Origin: JALSJK01 sp964530345
GTDB taxonomy: Bacteria > Pseudomonadota > Gammaproteobacteria > Methylococcales > Methylomonadaceae
Direction: 5' to 3'
Assembly (NCBI GenBank): GCA_964530345.1
Contig: CAZGYJ010000142.1
Span: forward strand, 1 to 7,531
Length of the DNA: 7,531 bases
The position numbers were made by a program, and so were the translations under genes. Below, piece after piece: positions 6,237 to 7,531 of this stretch (positions are counted from its first letter, which is position 1; each line of letters starts with the position of its first letter). Under the pieces are notes generated by a model. The model made no database searches. It saw nothing but the letters and a program-made list of their open reading frames with translations, and was not told where the DNA came from.

Positions 6237-6833
6237 ATGATTATGGAATCACTTAACAGACTCGTCTTAAGAACCGATGTTTCCGGAATGCCTCTTGGTT
6301 GGGTGGATTTCCAGGAGGCAGTTAAATTATATCATCTAGACCAGGTGGCCTATTCGCTTGGAAGTCACCTTTATACTATTCATGGCGGCCACAACGCTTT
6401 ATCTGGTATGCAAAGCAAATTAGAGGTTAATTCGATTATCGCAACATACAATCACCACAAAAAATCGAAAAAAACCCATAATTATATTCCTCCGTTGAAT
6501 AATCACGCTTTGTTCAAGAGAGACAATTACATTTGCCTGTATTGCGGCGAATATTTTCGCCGGAGTTTGTTGTCGAGAGATCATATTATTCCAGTGAGTA
6601 TAGGAGGCCAGGATACCTGGAATAATGTTGCAACTGCCTGTAAAAGGTGTAATAACTACAAGGCGGGGAGAACTCCGGAACAAGCGAATATGCAATTAAT
6701 TGCGATCCCGTTTGTTCCTAATCGGGCAGAGTATGTTTTTTTGCAAGGGCGCAAGATTTTAAGTGACCAAATGGAGTTTCTGTGCAGCCACTTTCCAAGA
6801 AAGAGTCCATTACGCCACAGGAATGTTGGTTAA
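6237..6833 (+). CDS. HNH endonuclease family protein
   Basis: The protein has 198 residues. The C-terminal half holds an HNH/McrA-like nuclease fold: CLYC (C100, C103), RDHIIPVSIGG (114-124, with D115-H116 as the first HNH histidine region), N129-N130, and CKRCNN (C135, C138, N139). The two CxxC pairs should bind a structural zinc; the His and Asn residues should hold the catalytic metal. The N-terminal part (LVLRTDVSGMPLGWVDFQEA, then LEVNSIIA at 62-69 and PPLNNHALFKRD at 85-96) matches a widespread stand-alone HNH family in Proteobacteria and Cyanobacteria, whose biological role I do not know. No methylase or specificity subunit lies beside it, so a classical restriction system is not indicated. 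ATG 6237 and ATG 6243 (residue 3) are both possible starts; AAGAAAAATA before the first is a weak ribosome-binding sequence. It converges with the next gene, 14 bases away. Confidence 0.88.
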   Translation: MIMESLNRLVLRTDVSGMPLGWVDFQEAVKLYHLDQVAYSLGSHLYTIHGGHNALSGMQSKLEVNSIIATYNHHKKSKKTHNYIPPLNNHALFKRDNYICLYCGEYFRRSLLSRDHIIPVSIGGQDTWNNVATACKRCNNYKAGRTPEQANMQLIAIPFVPNRAEYVFLQGRKILSDQMEFLCSHFPRKSPLRHRNVG

Positions 6834-6847
6834 TCGGCTTTCGAAGA

Positions 6848-7531
6848 CTATTTTTTGATGAATTTTAGTGTCATACGGTCGCTTTCGCCGATAGCCTGAT
6901 ATTTTTCTTTATCTTGGTCCTTTAATCTAAGTGTGGGAGGTAAGGTCCATACACCTTTTGGATGGTTTTTAGTATCTTTGGGGTTGGCATTGATTTCTGA
7001 TTTTGCCAGTAACTTGAACCCCGCTTTTTGTGCCATATCAATCACATAGTCTTCACGAACATAGCCTGATAATGCTTTTGGATCTTGAGGTGATGTATTA
7101 TTGCCACGGTGCTCAACCACCCCCAAAATACCACCAGGCTTTAAGACTTTATACATAGCCTGGAAAACTTTATCTGCTGTTCCATTTTTCATCCAGTTAT
7201 GAACATTACGAAAAGTTAATACCCGATCTGCAGACGCTTCTGGTGCAATTGCCAGTTTATTGGGTGGATCCAGTTCGGTGAGTATCAGCTTGCCATAGAT
7301 CTCTGGCTGGGCTTTTATTTTGCCAATAAATTTTTTCAAATTTTTCTGAAAATATGGAACAGAAGAATCTGCGGCAAAATGGGCTGCATATAATTTGCCT
7401 TGTTGCTTTAGATAGGGCGCTAAAATCTCTGTGTACCAACCAGCACCACCTGGCCAGATTTCAACGACCGTCATATTGGGTTGAACTTCGAAAAATTCCA
7501 GCGTTTGCTTAGGATGACGATACACATCCCT
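6848..7531 (-). CDS. class I SAM-dependent methyltransferase, COG4798-like, 5' end missing
   Basis: The frame is open to the window edge; 227 residues are visible, beginning RDVYRHPKQTLEFF. The GTG at 7525 is inside the conserved RDxYRHPxxTL segment and is not the likely start. SAM-binding motif I is VVEIWPGGAGWYTEIL. Later come DRVLTFRNVHNW, an acidic/aromatic stretch in place of the usual motif, and VLKPGGILGVVEHR, the typical post-motif strand. From memory, this is the predicted methyltransferase family COG4798, whose members often carry a signal peptide before the visible part; that region lies outside the window. The methylated substrate is unknown. The stop is 14 bases from the HNH stop, on the opposite strand. 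Confidence 0.85.
   Translation of the reverse strand, partial: RDVYRHPKQTLEFFEVQPNMTVVEIWPGGAGWYTEILAPYLKQQGKLYAAHFAADSSVPYFQKNLKKFIGKIKAQPEIYGKLILTELDPPNKLAIAPEASADRVLTFRNVHNWMKNGTADKVFQAMYKVLKPGGILGVVEHRGNNTSPQDPKALSGYVREDYVIDMAQKAGFKLLAKSEINANPKDTKNHPKGVWTLPPTLRLKDQDKEKYQAIGESDRMTLKFIKK

Noticed and set aside
6237..6833. Restriction-modification or anti-phage system made of the HNH nuclease and the neighbouring methyltransferase.
   Set aside because: The two genes converge rather than form an operon, and the methyltransferase has none of the target-recognition or catalytic motifs of DNA methylases (no DPPY/NPPF or PCQ motif seen).

Overview
The window looks like ordinary chromosome from a gammaproteobacterium of fairly low GC, judged by eye at about 40% in the genes. 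Three things point there: the gene order priA, argS, SPOR-domain protein (the order seen in Pseudomonas and relatives); a Pseudomonas-type ArgS; and a MutT-type Nudix domain fused to a ThiE-like domain, a protein common in that class. No tRNA, rRNA, CRISPR array, insertion sequence or phage gene was seen. I cannot name the genus.

Layout from left to right. Bases 1-876 (+) are the 3' part of a Nudix hydrolase/ThiE-like fusion gene. Bases 885-5519 (-) are a probable three-gene operon read right to left: priA (restart helicase), argS (arginyl-tRNA synthetase) and a membrane-anchored FtsN-like SPOR protein. argS and the SPOR gene share one base (TAATG). About 700 bases without a gene follow (5520-6236), very AT-rich in the middle. 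Then come a small HNH endonuclease gene on + (6237-6833) and, converging on it, the 3' part of a COG4798-type methyltransferase gene on - (6848-7531).

The most notable part is the gap between the divergent genes priA and HNH. It holds two copies of a 42-base element (5595-5636 and 5976-6017; 40 of 42 bases identical, exactly 381 bases apart). Each carries a perfect DnaA box (TTATCCACA on the - strand) with weaker box-like sequences beside it. The two lie on either side of a stretch that is only about 20% GC, and a third box fitting the relaxed consensus (TTATTCACA) lies inside it. Similarity between the copies continues at the same 381-base offset on both sides of the core, at about 57% identity. 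The whole gap therefore reads as an old tandem duplication in which only the DnaA-box core has stayed nearly unchanged. This suggests a site where DnaA acts: a replication origin, a DnaA-titration site, or a DnaA-controlled divergent promoter. Sequence alone cannot choose between them, and the usual origin neighbours (dnaA, dnaN, rpmH, mnmG/gidA) are not in the window.

The genes have housekeeping roles: nucleotide clean-up (Nudix), translation (ArgS), replication-fork restart (PriA) and cell division or envelope work (SPOR). The HNH protein and the methyltransferase belong to widespread families whose substrates are not known.
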